Shown here piece after piece: positions 10,691-42,455 of a stretch of 64,000 bases of DNA. A program made the position numbers and the translations under genes. The notes under the pieces were generated by a model. That model saw nothing but the letters and a program-made list of their open reading frames with translations, did not search any database and was not told the DNA's origin. Source of the stretch: Brachyhypopomus gauderio. Its lineage: Eukaryota; Chordata; Actinopteri; Gymnotiformes; Hypopomidae. Where the stretch lies: positions 14,526,110-14,590,109 of the forward strand of contig NC_135225.1 in assembly GCF_052324685.1 (NCBI RefSeq), written 5' to 3'. The stretch's first letter is position 1. The number at the start of each line of letters is the position of its first letter.

Positions 10691-12150
10691 TTCCATAAAA
10701 TCAGGAATATGCGGCCGGCCAGCACCCGCTATTTTCTAAGTAAAATAACCGCTATTTTATATTTCACCAGAAGATGGGAGTAGACCTGGTACACATGAGT
10801 ACACTTCGCCACAACTGCTTAGCTGTACTGCTTAGCGTGCTATAGTCCCGTCCTGATTGGCTGCCTGAGGTGGAAAGCTGTGGAACCCGATTGGCTGAAT
10901 AAAGTGGAGGGCTGTGGATTTTGATTGGAAGGCTGATGGAATTTAATTTGACTGTAGTGGAAGACCATTCTGCTCGGATTTTGGACAGTTTGAGCGCTGT
11001 TGGTATCGTAATGTTATTGCAAACAGGAGAGGCGCTATTTCTCCATTAACATTTGAATATTGACATCTTTTAGCGTGGTGGTGAGGTTGAAAATTACATT
11101 TCAAACGCGTTATCACGGAATGGAAAGCATATTAAGCGAATAGCATTTTCATTACAATTTTGATACAACCTTTGCATGATCACATGAACTTGATAATTCA
11201 AATCGGGAAATACATTTTCATTTCAATAAAGGCACAAATAAAGCATCAAAATGTATGTATAAATGAGATATGAATAGACAACTACCACATTGCAAATGTA
11301 TATGGAACTATTGAATTTGAATTTTGAGCTCAAAGTTGCTTGTATGAGTGGAACATGTAAATGCAAATGCGTTTTACATTTTCATTTTAATATTGAGACA
11401 GAAAAGCTTCCATACCCATCCCCCCGTCCCACGCAAACGAAAAGCAGGGGCCCCCCTCCCCCTATTTATTATAAAATAAATTCGATAATGTGCATAAAAT
11501 TAGATAATGGTCGTCCCCCACAGTTTCACTTTATCAAATCTGGCCCTCATTGCAAAATCTTTGGACACACCTGCTATAGGAGATTCGTGGAGGATCCTTA
11601 AAAAGAGAAGTCTGCATCGTCCTGGAGGATTGTGAAGTGTTTAAGTTTATGATTAGCTACTGTTTTTGATAAGTGAACACCAAATCAATTCTTGTTATCT
11701 TAACAGCACATTGTTTACATGTCAATGCATCCATTCTCTGAACAGGGACAGCACAAGCAAACGCATAATTTATGACTTAGTAAATCCAGAGTTATGAAAA
11801 TATTCACACATACTTTTTCAGAAGATGTCTTCGTTCTCACTACAAATGTGCTTATGTTTTTACTGTGTTAAGGATGGGATGGAGTTTTGCAGGCTTTGGG
11901 ATGTGAAGAAATAGATGTACTGTAAATAAGACTTCTTCCAGAAGTGTGGAAGTGTGTCGGGGTGTGTGTGTGTATAACCCAACTGAGCTAAGATCCTGTG
12001 GGACTTGCAAATCCTGAAGGACAAAATGGCAATGTCCATGGTAAAAATCTTAATAGATTTAAGAACGTGCATGTACCAGCTAACACGTTTCGTCTCATAC
12101 CCTTTGTGTAAAATGAATGCACGGTTTGGTGTCTTTTAAGTCCACGCATA
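10691..12150. other. AT-rich intergenic stretch upstream of uso1
   Basis: It contains gattggctg-type direct repeats at 10854-10930 and low-complexity AT/CATTTTCATT-rich sequence at 11030-11400, probably decayed transposon. No coding sequence or RNA gene is recognised. Confidence 0.5.
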
Positions 12151-12398
12151 GCGCTTTAAGACAGAAAGGGAAAACATGCCCGTACTCTGATCAGCCACGT
12201 ATCGCCACGTCTCCGCGCATGCGCATCCCACCCCACCGGAGCGGTTCCGGGGTAGGTCGAAGAGGGGGCTGTTTAGTCTGAACACAACACCGGGCGGCTC
12301 CTTGCGTGGCTTTTCGGGCCCGTGATATCGAAGTGTGTTTCAGAAGCGTGTCCGGGAAGTGTCACTTTTAAACACCGCTCAAAGAGACGCTTAGAAAG
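12151..12398 (+). promoter_or_regulatory. uso1: uso1 promoter and 5'UTR region
   Basis: A CpG-dense segment directly before the uso1 start codon, in contrast to AT-rich sequence on its left. It holds a perfect NRF-1 palindrome-type site at 12214-12225 and GC-rich sequence at 12229-12250, with no TATA box seen. This fits the CpG-type promoter of a housekeeping trafficking gene. The transcription start is not determined. Confidence 0.65.
12214..12225. promoter_or_regulatory. NRF-1 binding motif
   Basis: CGCGCATGCGCA matches the NRF-1 consensus (YGCGCAYGCGCR) at every position and lies 174 bases before the uso1 ATG. Confidence 0.7.
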
Positions 12399-30582
<18,184 letters not shown>

Positions 30583-31225
30583 AGGGACTCAATCAGTTCA
30601 TCATAATGGAAGGAAAAGTGAAAGGGATCCACGCTCCCTTCCACACCAACGCTAATCGAGGGAAAAGCAGTAGATTGGAGATTGAGGAATTTCCCACAAT
30701 CCTCTCTTTCTGTTTACCCTTCCAGCTGACTCCTTTGTTCATTTCTGGTGTTTATTTCTATATTTGTTGACTGACCAGAGGATATGTTTTTCCCGTGTAA
30801 TTCTACTGGACGATGAGAGGCTTTGTGTGAGCTCTCCAGATACTGCTAGAGACATGCTTATATCTGGACATTTCTCTGTCATCTGGACATTGGTAAACAC
30901 ACACGCTCATCTGAAAAGATTCTTGTTTTAAGTTACAAAAGAAGAAAACTGCAGATGAGACACCGTAACTGGAGATATAAATATACAACAGAAGCTCCAC
31001 CTCCTGTGGCTTTCTTGTATGTTTATATAATGGGTGTTTTTATGCGTTGAACCTACAAAGGCAGTTCTTTTTGTTTCCCCCTTCTCCTCTTTCTGATACA
31101 GTCCACCTGAAGCAACCGACCTGGTGCAAGTGTTCCATTCTCATACTGTTGGTCACCTCAGGGAAAGGCCTCCTGATCGGCCTTCCCAAGTGTTAGTGAG
31201 TGAGGGTGTGTGTGTGTGTGTGTGG

Positions 31226-31260
<35 letters not shown>

Positions 31261-31920
31261 AGTGAGAGAGTTAGCTCTAAGGTGTGCCTTCCTTGCGTTG
31301 GTGCACTGGTGAAGTCCCACCATGTTGGCACCTGTCACAGACCATCTCTACACAGCATCCAGGGGGCAGAGTGGGGAAACCCCCACCTTGATTGGCACCT
31401 CAGAACACCAACCTCTTCACAAAGCTGCTGTTCAGTGATGTCCAATACCCTCCTCAACACCCCCTCCTCTTCCTCTTCTTCCTCCTCCCCCCAAACTGCT
31501 GCTGAAACGCACACATACATACACACACACACACACCTGGCCTCCTGTGTGCTGCCCTCACCTGCCTCCAGGGGTTCTGCTGGGATGATACATTCAGGTT
31601 CCTTGTACATTATCAGAGCTATTTTTGCAGGCTTCTTCAGGTCTAGATGTTCACATGTTTAATTTATAGACATGCATAAAGTCACACCACTATACAGAAT
31701 AAATTCCCTTATAGATTGTGGCTTTTTAACTCGTATACTTGAGAAGATATGTTGCAGTTAGATTGCACTGCATAGACATTTACTCAGCTTCATCTTGTGT
31801 TTTATCATCTTTAGGACAAAACAGGATGATGGACTTGATACATGTTTGGCTAATCCCACAGAATCGTTTACTATAGTTGATTTAATCATTAAATAAAAGT
31901 TCATATAGTTTATGAAGAGA
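30583..31920 (+). other. uso1: uso1 3'UTR (end uncertain)
   Basis: Non-coding sequence after TAG at 30580-30582. AATAAA candidates are at 31698-31703 and 31892-31897, with another at 32429-32434. It includes a GT microsatellite at 31208-31258 and a short CA run at 31521-31534. Which signal is used cannot be decided from sequence alone. Confidence 0.5.
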
Positions 31921-34000
31921 CGGTTAAAAACAGATGCAGTGTCTTGGGGAGAGGAAATGTTAACTGTCTTAATTGTCGGTGTGTCAGAGCTTTGAGTTTA
32001 ATTTCACAGTTTTAATGTGAAGAGTTCTTAAACAACCCGGCTGAGGAGTAGACTGAAACTTTATGAAACTTAAAAGAGCAGCAATATTTCCTTTCTGAAG
32101 TTAAACGGATGGCTCGTCGTTGTAAGGTTGTTTTGTGTAGGTCCCTCTGTCTGCTCCATCAGGCCGTTTTGCATAAAGTTCTCATGAACAGGCGGCAGTC
32201 TGGCGTGCTTGTTTCTTTCCTCTTACGCTGTAGTGTGTAGGGAGCCACGGTGTGGACCTCAAACCTCCACGTGGTCCAACATCTACCGTAACGCTCATTC
32301 AGCCCCCTTGTTCATCGTGTTGTTCATTAATATACTCTCTTGCATTAAACCAGTCGTTAAAAAGACTTTTATTGATTTGGACACTGGTTTAAAGTTAGTC
32401 CGACGCAGAAACGTTTGAAACAGTCGTGAAATAAACACTGGATCAGTCCGGGATTATTGGTGACGCGCGTTTGTTTCAAGACTCTCAATCTTTGAAAACG
32501 CGGCTTCAGGGGGAGTAACGCTGTAGACGTGGTTTATTACCCCCCCCCCCCGGATGGGAGCCACAGTGACTAGTGACCTATCTGGCAGCACATTAACAGT
32601 GAAGAATGTTCTTCGCTCCACAGCAGTAGCCAGAAGCTGTGGATCCATAGTGCCCGTCATGCAGACGCGTGTCGTGTTGCAGCCTCCGTCTCTGTCGTGT
32701 GAGGCGTGTATCGTGTTACGACCAAAGCGGCTGTTTGAGGCACGATCGGAGTCTTCTGCCAGTGTTGCGTTCTGTCGTGAATCCTACCTGAACGGTTGTT
32801 CCAACGGCTCCTGCGCGTGCACACTGCATACGGTTTCTTGTGGTTCTGCTTAGTTTTCTGCATGCATACGTGCTTGTATGTTTAATGCAACTATAAAAAT
32901 TCAATAATATCAAACAGCGTTTTGGATTATACAAATGTGGCTAGTTTTTTTTTTTGTGTGTGTGCACATTCGATAGAGCTAGTTACAACAAGTCCGTCAC
33001 GCTTGTTACGCATCTGTTGTGCCTACTGAAAAACATTTCGACGAGGTAGTGCAAATTATCAGCACACTGGCACGTCCTACTCTAACGCATGGGGCTGCAA
33101 TTGTCAAAATTAAGCTTTTAAAGTACCATAAAAAAGAGCTGAGCTACTGATTTTCCTCAGTTCTCAACTGCAGGCATTTTATTTGAAGACAGCGTTTAAA
33201 TAAATGGAATTAGGTTTCATAAACTAAAACTGTAAAGTCAGAGTTGTGGGGCTCCCAGTTGCACCAAAGCCTGGAAGAGACACAATGACGTGCGAGGACC
33301 ATGACGTATGCAGTGCTGCGTCAGTCCAGGAAGACGCTTCGTGAGGTGACATGTCCACACGAGACGCGCTTTAAAAATTCAGTTTCTCTCTTCAGTTGTG
33401 GAATAAAAAAAGCAGTATTTTACGGGCATCTGTGTGCATGTCTGTAATTCGTTAACTAAATACAATGTCTACTTGACTTTGTTCAGAAAAGTTTGGGTCT
33501 TCGAGGTCACCGTCATTAACGTTAAATGTTTCCGCGTCATACTCTAGTCAGCGTTGTTTTTGCGGGTGGACAGAAAACGTAATCACCTAAATCATTAAAT
33601 TATTTAATGTATTATAGTTTAAGTCAGTATGATTCCTGTTTATCCTCCGCCCCTCATATATTTGTGCATGGCCATCAGACGCGGAATGAACGTGGACCTT
33701 GCATTATAGGCTCTTAAAAACAAACAGTGGCCATTTCAGATAACTATAAATAAAATGTAACCCTGCACGTCGTGTCATCATATGCATCGGGCATACGAGG
33801 CATTTTGAGGTCACGGCGTAGGCTGCGTGATAAAGTAACCGATTGTCCTCTGGTTCGTCCTGTCTCTTCATGTCCACACGCGTGTGTTATGGGTCAATAC
33901 TGGGGGTCCCCGGCTGGCAAACTGTGTCCGCCGAACACTCGAGGGACTGGTATGTGCTTAGCGAAACAAAAGACAACCACAGAGTCGGACCACTTGCTTA
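31921..34000. other. Intergenic stretch between uso1 and coro2a
   Basis: No conserved coding sequence is seen. It contains an 11-base C run (32541-32551), a T run (32946-32956) and two tgacgt CRE-like half sites around 33286 and 33304. No RNA gene is recognised. Confidence 0.5.
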
Positions 34001-34380
34001 AGGGCTAGACAGCGTGTAGAGTTACAAAAGCCGAGCTACTCTTTGTGGGGAAGAGGGACTCCTCCTCTAGCATCTCTCCACCCATCCGTAGACTACCGCA
34101 GCGCCGCCGCGACCTGCTGCCGTTTCCCGTCCAGACCCGAGTCATGTGTGATGTCCTCGCTCTATCATTGACTATTTGCGTGTTTTTAGTGGGTGTTTCT
34201 CCGCGGTTTTTACACACAGCCTGCACTCGGAACTCACGTATAAACGATAGACGAAACATTACTCTGGGGAATCTGCCAGACACGCCGCTGAGACACTGAA
34301 ATAGTCCGTTTGAGAGAGCGCGAGTCCTCGAAGAGCTCGTGGGTGACCCGGTCACCTGTCTTCACCCTGTGGGACCAAAG
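34001..34380 (+). other. coro2a: Candidate non-coding first exon and promoter of coro2a
   Basis: A CpG-rich island-like stretch ends in a strong donor ACCAAAG|gtaaga at 34380/34381. The first coding coro2a exon begins exactly with ATG after its acceptor, so an upstream leader exon must exist. Joining this donor gives CAAAG|ATG with A at -3, a good initiation context. The start of the exon is unknown and other leader exons in the 11-kb gap cannot be excluded. Confidence 0.45.
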
Positions 34381-36648
34381 GTAAGAACCGTGTGTGTAGG
34401 TGTCTTCACAGAAGATGGGGAATACGGAGCGTTTAAAGTAGACGTCTCTCTGGTTATGCTAAAGTTGATTGTTTATTTGGATACTAAAAGCGTGTCGGCA
34501 CTTCTGAGTGGACCTGTACATTTCTGAAGGGGAGGGGGATAAATGGTTTTAACTCTTGGGAACACTTGGAAGCACACGTTTCCATATTACGAACTATTTA
34601 TAGGATTTCCAGGCCTAAAACTATTGCAAGATCTATTTAGGTAGCCCAGTCTACCACTTTGTGTTACTTGTAACAGCTGGTAACGTAATTTATTCTCGCT
34701 CATTTATTCTCCTCGTTACAAAAAACGTTTTAAAGACCAATAGCAGAATTAATCAGGTGGTCCACGCCGGACGCGGACGTATTCAATTCAGGCATCTTAT
34801 CGCAGAAGGCTCTGCTGTCAATTAACCACGTTGCCCTTGTACAATTGAATATTCCTACGCGTGCAGTGTAACATTAGACCCGGTAGCTGTAATTAAATGT
34901 ATACGTACATTTTGTACGTGTGTGTGTGTTTAAAATGACTATGGCATAAAGAAAGAACACTTAAGCTGCGTTGAAGAGTAATAGTTGAAGCTGTTTATTA
35001 AACTTATTAAACGATGTATATTAAATGTATTAGATTTCCCTCTCTGTCTATAATTGAGTGCTGGAGTGCGTGTGTTTAGGGAGAGTGAGACTCTTAGGGA
35101 ACAGTGCACGTTTGCGTTGTTTGTTTTATGCTACACACTTTATGCTTATTATATGAAACTAACCTGAAGCCTAACATGGTAAGTCCAGTAAAGCAGGCCG
35201 GAAGTATTAGGGTCAGGTCAGTGAGGTGCTTCTTAAGGGGCCGAAGAGAGATGAACACACGTCATCTCTCCATAGTCATCGTCTTCACCAGTCCTGAACC
35301 AGCTTCCCTGCTCTAGATAAGACTCTTTAAACAGCCTGGGGACTAATCTGTAGTTTATTATGGAGCAGAAAAATAAAACCTTTCTCTGCATCAATGGTAT
35401 ATTTGAACAAGCGCTGAGCAGATGACTGAGATTTGTATGATTTGATCCCAGTGAAGTTTGTTCATCAGCATAGTTTAAACTGTACTTGTAAACTCGCAAT
35501 CTCATACCACATACTACTCTCTAAACCCTACACTCCCATTTAAACCCTGTTTTTAATCGGAGTGTTTTGAATCGTTTGACATCATTTTGTCATGTCAGCG
35601 ACGCTGGTTTCTGTTCCTGCTGTGTCATGTGGTGTCTGTGAGCAGCCATGTGTCTGATACAACTGGGTCCTGCTATCCCATCAGCCCACGGAGAAGAGAT
35701 GACCGCAAAACGAGAGGCTGTAGGAGAGAAAGAGATAGAGAGGGGGAGGGAGGGGGAAAGAACGAGAGAAAGAGGGAGGGAGAGCTAGAGGAAGACAGAA
35801 TGAGGAAGAGAGAGAAGGAGACAATGAGAAGGACAGAATGAGGAAGAGGGCGTGAGAGAGGCACGTGGGAGTGTGATATGTTGGGATGGTGCAGCAGGAT
35901 TGCGGGTGTTGCCAGGTATCAAAGTCCTCAGGGTGCGGCGGTGTGGAGCGGTGGAGGGGTAGGGGGTGTGGCCATGTGCAAACATGTCCTTGGACCCTGA
36001 ACTCTCTCACTCCCTCGCTCTCTCACTACCTCACTCCCTCGCTCTTTTGCCCTCTTGGCCTACTCAACCACAGGGCCCCGCCTTCTCTCCCGCCCCCTTC
36101 CTGACCTCTCGGAGGACTCCTGAATGGACACTGTTGTACCAGCACTTGTTTGTCGTGGCTGTTTTGTAACGTCTGTGCATAGTGTGATGAGCAACAAGCG
36201 AAACCCTTCCGTCCAGACCTCGACTGAAGTCATTTGCATGAAGTGTTGCAATCAGCAGGAAGAAGCTGTCAAGGAGTCTCCTTGTATGTTGAGACAGTTT
36301 GTGAGTGCTCCAGGTCACCCACGCAGATGATGGGTGTTTCTCAGCTCATTCTCCCAGTGCTGAAGTAAGACAGCATGGACGACATCAGAGGCTCGGGGGG
36401 CTGTGTTTCTCGACTCTGCCCGAACACGAGCACCGGAGGAGATGATGGGGGCGTCGGCAGCATGACGTCGTGTTCGTCTCTCCACTGTCTGCTGCCGCCC
36501 CGGGCTAATGAACTCCTCCTGTAGCGTGCTGTTATGTGCCTGGAAGGAGACAGCAGAGCGCACTACACCCTACCCAGACTCACCTGTAGCTCATTTGTAT
36601 CTCCCATGTGCTAGTGCATTTTTCTGAAGTGAATAGTGCCTTCTCTTG

Positions 36649-36650
<2 letters not shown>

Positions 36651-36702
<52 letters not shown>
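36651..36702. repeat. (GT)n microsatellite
   Basis: About 25 GT units. Confidence 0.95.
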
Positions 36703-36703
<1 letters not shown>

Positions 36704-37251
36704 TGTGTGAGAGTGATTTCACCCCGTTGCCCTCCCCCTACCACCCCACCTTAAACATTTCTAGCTACCCCAGAGCTTCAGGAAGGTGATCTGAGAAACA
36801 GAGCCTCTCCTGCCCTGAGGGGGCACTAGCAAGACAAACGCATCACCTGGACGCAGTTTACTGGCAAAAGATACCCATCAGCCCTTCCTTTGGGGTATTA
36901 AACCTCACTTCACTCATTGGTATTTTATTCTCAAGATGGCTCTAGTGAGATGGTTGTGATCTCGCTGTTGAACTGTTAGCAGCAGTTTGGACTTTTATGG
37001 AATCGGTTGGGGTAGCACAGTAGTTTATAAACAAATGGCTTTCACTTGATGGCAATCATGGAGAGACATTGTGGCTAAGTGGAGTGAGAGATGAGGTGTC
37101 CTTCGCCCCAAGATGTTTGTGTGTGTACACGTCCTCCTTCATGTGCCGACTCTAAATCCCCTGTACATGTCCTGCTTTTTGGTCCTCATACCCAGTTACA
37201 TTAAAGAACAATGTTAAGAGTTTATGTATGGTTCACTTCAGCACAGTCCTC

Positions 37252-37252
<1 letters not shown>

Positions 37253-37299
<47 letters not shown>
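37253..37299. repeat. (GT)n microsatellite
   Basis: About 23 GT units ending in gcgcatt. Confidence 0.95.
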
Positions 37300-37302
<3 letters not shown>

Positions 37303-37455
37303 ATTAGAGAGAGAATGTGGGTGTAAGTCTCTGCTCGTTAGCTGGGGGGTGGGGCAGATATAATATGCAGTAGGATATTTCCCTACAGCAGCACAGGGTT
37401 CCTCACGGAAGGATTACACAGAGAGGGTAACTGCAGGCAGAGGAATCACTCACTG

Positions 37456-38032
37456 AAGTACACACACACAGCCAATAACACAATCTCTCCCCCACACACA
37501 CACAGCCAATAACACAATCTCTCCCCCCACACACACAGCCAATAACACAATCTCTCCCCCACACACACACAGCCAATAACACAATCTCTCCCCCCCACAC
37601 ACACACAGCCAATAACACAATCTCTCCCCCACACACACACAGCCAATAACACAATCTCTCCCCCACACACACACAGCCAATAACACAATCTCTCCCCCCC
37701 ACACACACAGCCAATAACACAATCTCTCCCCCCCACACACACAGCCAATAACACAATCTCTCCCCCACACACACACAGCCAATAACACAATCTCTCCCCC
37801 ACACACACACAGCCAATAACACAATCTCTCCCCCACACACACACAGCCAATAACACAATCTCTCCCCCACACACGCAGCCAATAACACAATCTCTCCCCC
37901 ACACACGCAGCCAATAACACAATATCTCCCCCACACACGCAGCCAATAGCCCAATATCTCCCCCACACACAGCCAATAGCCCAATATCTCCCCCACACAC
38001 AGCCAATAGCCCAATATCTCCCACACACTCCT
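37456..38032. repeat. Minisatellite with 17 CCAAT boxes
   Basis: Units of about 30-37 bp, CA-rich then AGCCAATAACACAATCTCTC then CCCC, with 17 AGCCAATA cores. Later copies change to agccaatagcccaatatctc. Reverse frames are all open across it because the unit has no stop in that sense. Confidence 0.95.
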
Positions 38033-39510
38033 GCCTGGCTAGACACAGAATGGTGGTATGCTGTTTCCAGACAAAGCTACATTTTGGTGATGGTCACCCG
38101 AGTCACCATTTTCATGAAATGACCACCTCCACATCTCTAGTCATTGCTGAGGACGTTTGGTTAAAGGGTTTAAGCTTTGTCTTTTGACCTTTGTACCTTA
38201 TAGCCACTTTTCTCTGTATTCCAAAATCTTGGTATGGTCATCTGAATACTCACACTAAAAACATGAAAGTTAAACTTGGAAGACCCTGATGGGTCAGCAA
38301 AGAAGATCCTGTCTTATTATTCACTGTGTGTAGTGGAGCTGAGAGGATGTGTATGCATGAGTGTGTGCATGTGTGTGCATGTTTCTGCGTGTGCGTGTAT
38401 GGGCAAACCATGAGCAGTTCTGGTTGTGACCATCTTGTAGATCTTCTGGATTGTGTGTGCATGCAGAGCCTAGGATGGCTCTCGCTGATGAAGACCCAGC
38501 TGTCTCTGCAGTGTCCCATCAGCGTGGGCTCCAGCGGCGTCTAATGCTGTTAGCTGATGGAGCAGACGTGATTAGAGTGCACCACCCAGAGTGCGTTCAC
38601 TGCAGAAGGTTTCAGCATTTGCACAAACACACTTGTACCTCTGCATCCTCCAGACAGGGAAGCGTGTGTGTGCGTGCGTGCGTGTGTGCGTGCGTGTGTG
38701 CGTGTGTGCGTATGTGTGCACTTCAGCCATATTGTGCTCTCACATCAGTGGCCCAGAGTTGTAATGGCTTTGTATGGCTGGTGTGTGATGAGTGCAGGAG
38801 TCATTAATCCCTGCCACGCCCCACTGTCCTGTAAGTCATTACTGGGATTGATTTAGTGTCTGGTTCCCTCTGTTTGTCTTCTTACCTCTGCAGCTGCCCT
38901 GTGTTCATCGCCTATTGAATGGAATCATTGACTATAGAAATAAATGGCGTATAATTTGTTAGGAGGGTAAAAGTGATTCATTTGCTGATGCTGGTTTACC
39001 TTTAACTGGTCCAGCTTCAAGACAGGAAGTTTTAAGTGAGGTTTATTTATCTGCTAGTCTATAACTAAATAGTTCTCAGCCATTTTAGCATCAGTTTTGT
39101 GCAGTAGTGGTTTTTAATTTAGCTCTGCAGGCTGCCTTGTGATTCGCCAGAAGAGACGAGAGTGATCTTGGATCATGTTGTTGTTTTTCTGATCTGTGGT
39201 CAAACAGCCTATTTGTTTAGCAAAGTAACATAGGTTGGGGCCAGTATGGAAACATGGAGAATGCAAATGTGCATTACCCAAAATACTCACCTTTCCATCT
39301 GGAGAGGCCAGAGATGAGCCGTGTGACGTGAGCAACTCTGCCATGGTGTGCGGAGAGCTCGCAGTGCTGTAGCAGTAATCAAGGAAACAGGTCACCTTGG
39401 CCTCATAGATTTAACTAACAAATCCTGAGTCACGGTGTGGCTGTGGTATGTAATCGGGTTTTAATTAAGTTATGGATAAGCAGACCTGCTGTGAGCCTTC
39501 TGTGGCCTCC

Positions 39511-39634
39511 GAAACACGGCGGTCCAGGAACACGGCGGTCCAGGAACACGGCGGTCCAGGAACACGGCGGTCCAGGAACACGGCCGTCCAGGAACACGGC
39601 CGTCCAGGAACACGGCCGTCCAGGAACACGGCGC
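39511..39634. repeat. 16-bp minisatellite, about 7.5 copies
   Basis: The unit is AACACGGCGGTCCAGG, with a cggccgtcc variant in the right half. Confidence 0.93.
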
Positions 39635-40594
39635 ATTCGGTGTGGAGGGGAGCAGGAGCACTCCAGCTGGACCCAGGACCCAGGTGATCTTCCAGGTGAC
39701 TCCCTGGAAGGAGATCCTGAATGTCCTGCTGGGCCCTGTTTAATGATGGGCCACACCTGTGGGCTCCTCTGCTATGCAGTGTGTGCCTCTCACCTTTTGA
39801 GTTTCTCTATACCTGTGGATGTGGAGACTTGCATTTGACACCACAAATCATTCTAAGGGCGGGAATGTGGTCGCCCCCGAGACCCCCCTATCACAACATA
39901 TGGCCCCTCTCCACCTACTCAGTGCTAACACTTCTCTCTTACTCATGCTAACACATCCTCCCCACCACCACACACACTGCTCCAGTGTGCTGAGGCCTGA
40001 CTCGATGGCTTAAACCTGGTGTTCCACCATCAGAGCACTGCCTACCTGCTTATCAGGAGAGATAAAGTTTGTCGTAATTACGCCTCTTTTCCTGCTCTCT
40101 CAGTAAGCTGCACTTTTTCACCATCAGGGGCGTTTAGCTACAGGCCTGTAATCTCCCCTTTCCGGAAAGCTGTGTGTCCTGAGCTCCAGGTCTGCCCCAG
40201 CTCTGTGATCTCAGGGGGGCCCGTGATCCCTGATGTTCAGCCCCACCCCCTTCTCCACCCACGTGGCCTCACCAGGTGAAGTGTGAGGTGAATCGACACC
40301 TTCCAGATGGACTGAATGCTCAACCTGCCTCCAGACTTCAGAAGGCTCCTGGAATGCAGCCAGTTTGAGGTATAAAGAATTAAAGCACAAAGGGGAGCAG
40401 GTGAGACAGCAGTCTAGACCGCTCCAGCCATTGTGATGTCTGGGTGAGGTGACATGAGTAAAATCTGTGGCACGAGTCACTCAGACGGATCAAAAAGAAG
40501 CTGTCGTTCAATAGGAAACCCCGCCCTGTCGTCTTGCTGTGGGTGTTTGAAGGTTACTTTACTGTAATGTCATGGGAGTGAGCATCAGTAAGAT

Positions 40595-40680
40595 CCTGCT
40601 GTCTACCCTGTCCTGTGGGGTAACCTGTCCTGTGGGATGTCCTGTCCTGTGGGGTACCCTGTCCCGTGGTGTGCCCTCTG
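40595..40680. repeat. Degenerate CCTGTCCTGTGGGGTA repeat
   Basis: About five imperfect 16-18-bp units. Confidence 0.75.
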
Positions 40681-41449
40681 GTGTCTCCTATCAACCCCCA
40701 GCAGTGCCAGGCTGAGCAGAGCCCTCTCCTCCTGCAGAGCTGGAGAGAGAGGCCGTCACCTCAGACAGGCCCTTACTGGAAACACTGATCCTATCATATC
40801 AGATCACAGTTATTATTTGTGCGTGTGCATATGTCTTCCCTTAATCCCTTGGCTTTCAGGGAAAAGAGCTAAAATAGCTTCCGGTTAAGACTGTTTCCAT
40901 CCACTGATTCAGCAGGGCAGCTCTTGTGTCAGTGATAAGCACTGCGATAAAATGAAGAAAAGTTCTGACAGATTTGTTCTTATCAGGCTTCTGCCAGAAG
41001 GGATGCTGGACTCTGATCACTGATTGAAATGTGTGTATGTAGTTTGTGTGTGTGTGTGTGTCTGCACGGGTGTGTGTGCAAGTCTGTGCGTGCTTGCATT
41101 TCTAAGGAAAAGTGCGTGTGAGTGAATTTCTTCATATATCGAGCCCTTGTGTCTGCCTAACTGTCAGCATCCATGGGTAGTCTTACACACACACACACAG
41201 CACTGCAGTTATATAATGCTTGTGTGGTGATGGTGTACCTATATGTCTGTGTTTGTTTGTATACACCTGTGTGTCTGCATGCTTGTGTATTCACACATTA
41301 GTACACATAATGTAAACGAATGCATTCCCTACTTCCTCTAAGAATGTGTGGGGGGAGAGACGATGAGCTCATCACAGCCCCAAGGTTTAGTGTGTAGACA
41401 GGTGAAGGTGAGATGGGGTCAGTATAATTTACAGTTGGAGGTTGGCTGT

Positions 41450-41508
<59 letters not shown>

Positions 41509-41520
41509 GCGTGTGTGTGT
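41450..41520. repeat. (GT)n microsatellite
   Basis: A GT run with two gc interruptions near its end. Confidence 0.95.
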
Positions 41521-41637
41521 GAGAGAGAGAGATTGGGACAGGCTCCAGCAGGAGAGAGAAGCAGGTGTTGGTGTGTAAGCTGTGCATACTCACTCATGGA
41601 GGTCTCCCTCTCCTGTGGCTCTGCACCCCAGGGTGAG

Positions 41638-41651
41638 GCGCCCCCTGCTGG
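41638..41651 (-). promoter_or_regulatory. Single canonical CTCF-like motif
   Basis: GCGCCCCCTGCTGG, which on the minus strand is CCAGCAGGGGGCGC, fits the CTCF core consensus fully. It lies between uso1 and the coro2a coding exons and has the same orientation as the six-copy array at 23.2 kb. Confidence 0.5.
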
Positions 41652-42014
41652 GAGTGTCCTGCAGTGCAGTAACAGCCGATAAAGGCTTCATCACTGACCA
41701 AACATTCACCAAAGCACATCTGTACATTCCAGTAGTGGAGTAGATCTTGCACAGCACAAGAGGAAGACCAGGAGAACCAGAAAGAGCTTTATCTGAAAGG
41801 TTGGAGTGAGACACAAGGGTCCGGAGTTTGAGGGAGACAAGGGTCTGGTGTTCTGGGGTGGTGCTTTTCAGAACGCACCTCATCACCTTTTCTTAAAGGT
41901 CTCCAGCTATACCCGAGTTGTAATGTGTATATTTAGCAGGAACACCTCACCATATGTTTAAGCATTATATGTAACATGTTCAAATGCATAGTGGATGCTG
42001 CTACAGAGCATGCA

Positions 42015-42018
<4 letters not shown>

Positions 42019-42079
<61 letters not shown>
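42019..42079. repeat. (GT)n microsatellite
   Basis: About 30 GT units, followed by further shorter GT runs to 42205. Confidence 0.95.
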
Positions 42080-42083
<4 letters not shown>

Positions 42084-42406
42084 TGTGCATGCACATGAGC
42101 GTGTGTGTGTTAGATATGCATGCACGTGAGTGTGAGCATTTTAGATGTGTGTGTGTGTGTGTGTGTTAGATGTGCATGCACGTGTGTGTAAGTGTGTTAG
42201 TGTGTGTTAGATGTACACCTGAAGCAGTCCAAGTTTATTTGACACTTTGCCTAACGCTTCACTCTGCCACACCTCACTCGGTTAATGATTAATTAAAACT
42301 TGTGCAGTTAAACCCCTATTGCTATTTCAGTGTTCTTTGTGGAAAATAATGTGCAGTGCAACAGCTTGTGTTCCTGAGCAGAGTTTTATTTCTTTAAACT
42401 CACTGA

Positions 42407-42408
<2 letters not shown>

Positions 42409-42452
<44 letters not shown>
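42409..42452. repeat. (GT)n microsatellite
   Basis: About 21 GT units. Confidence 0.95.

Positions 42453-42455
<3 letters not shown>

Noticed and set aside
37403..38046. Three overlapping reverse-strand frames of about 190-207 codons
   Set aside because: All three frames are open because the CCAAT minisatellite unit lacks stops on that strand. The product is a low-complexity repeat.
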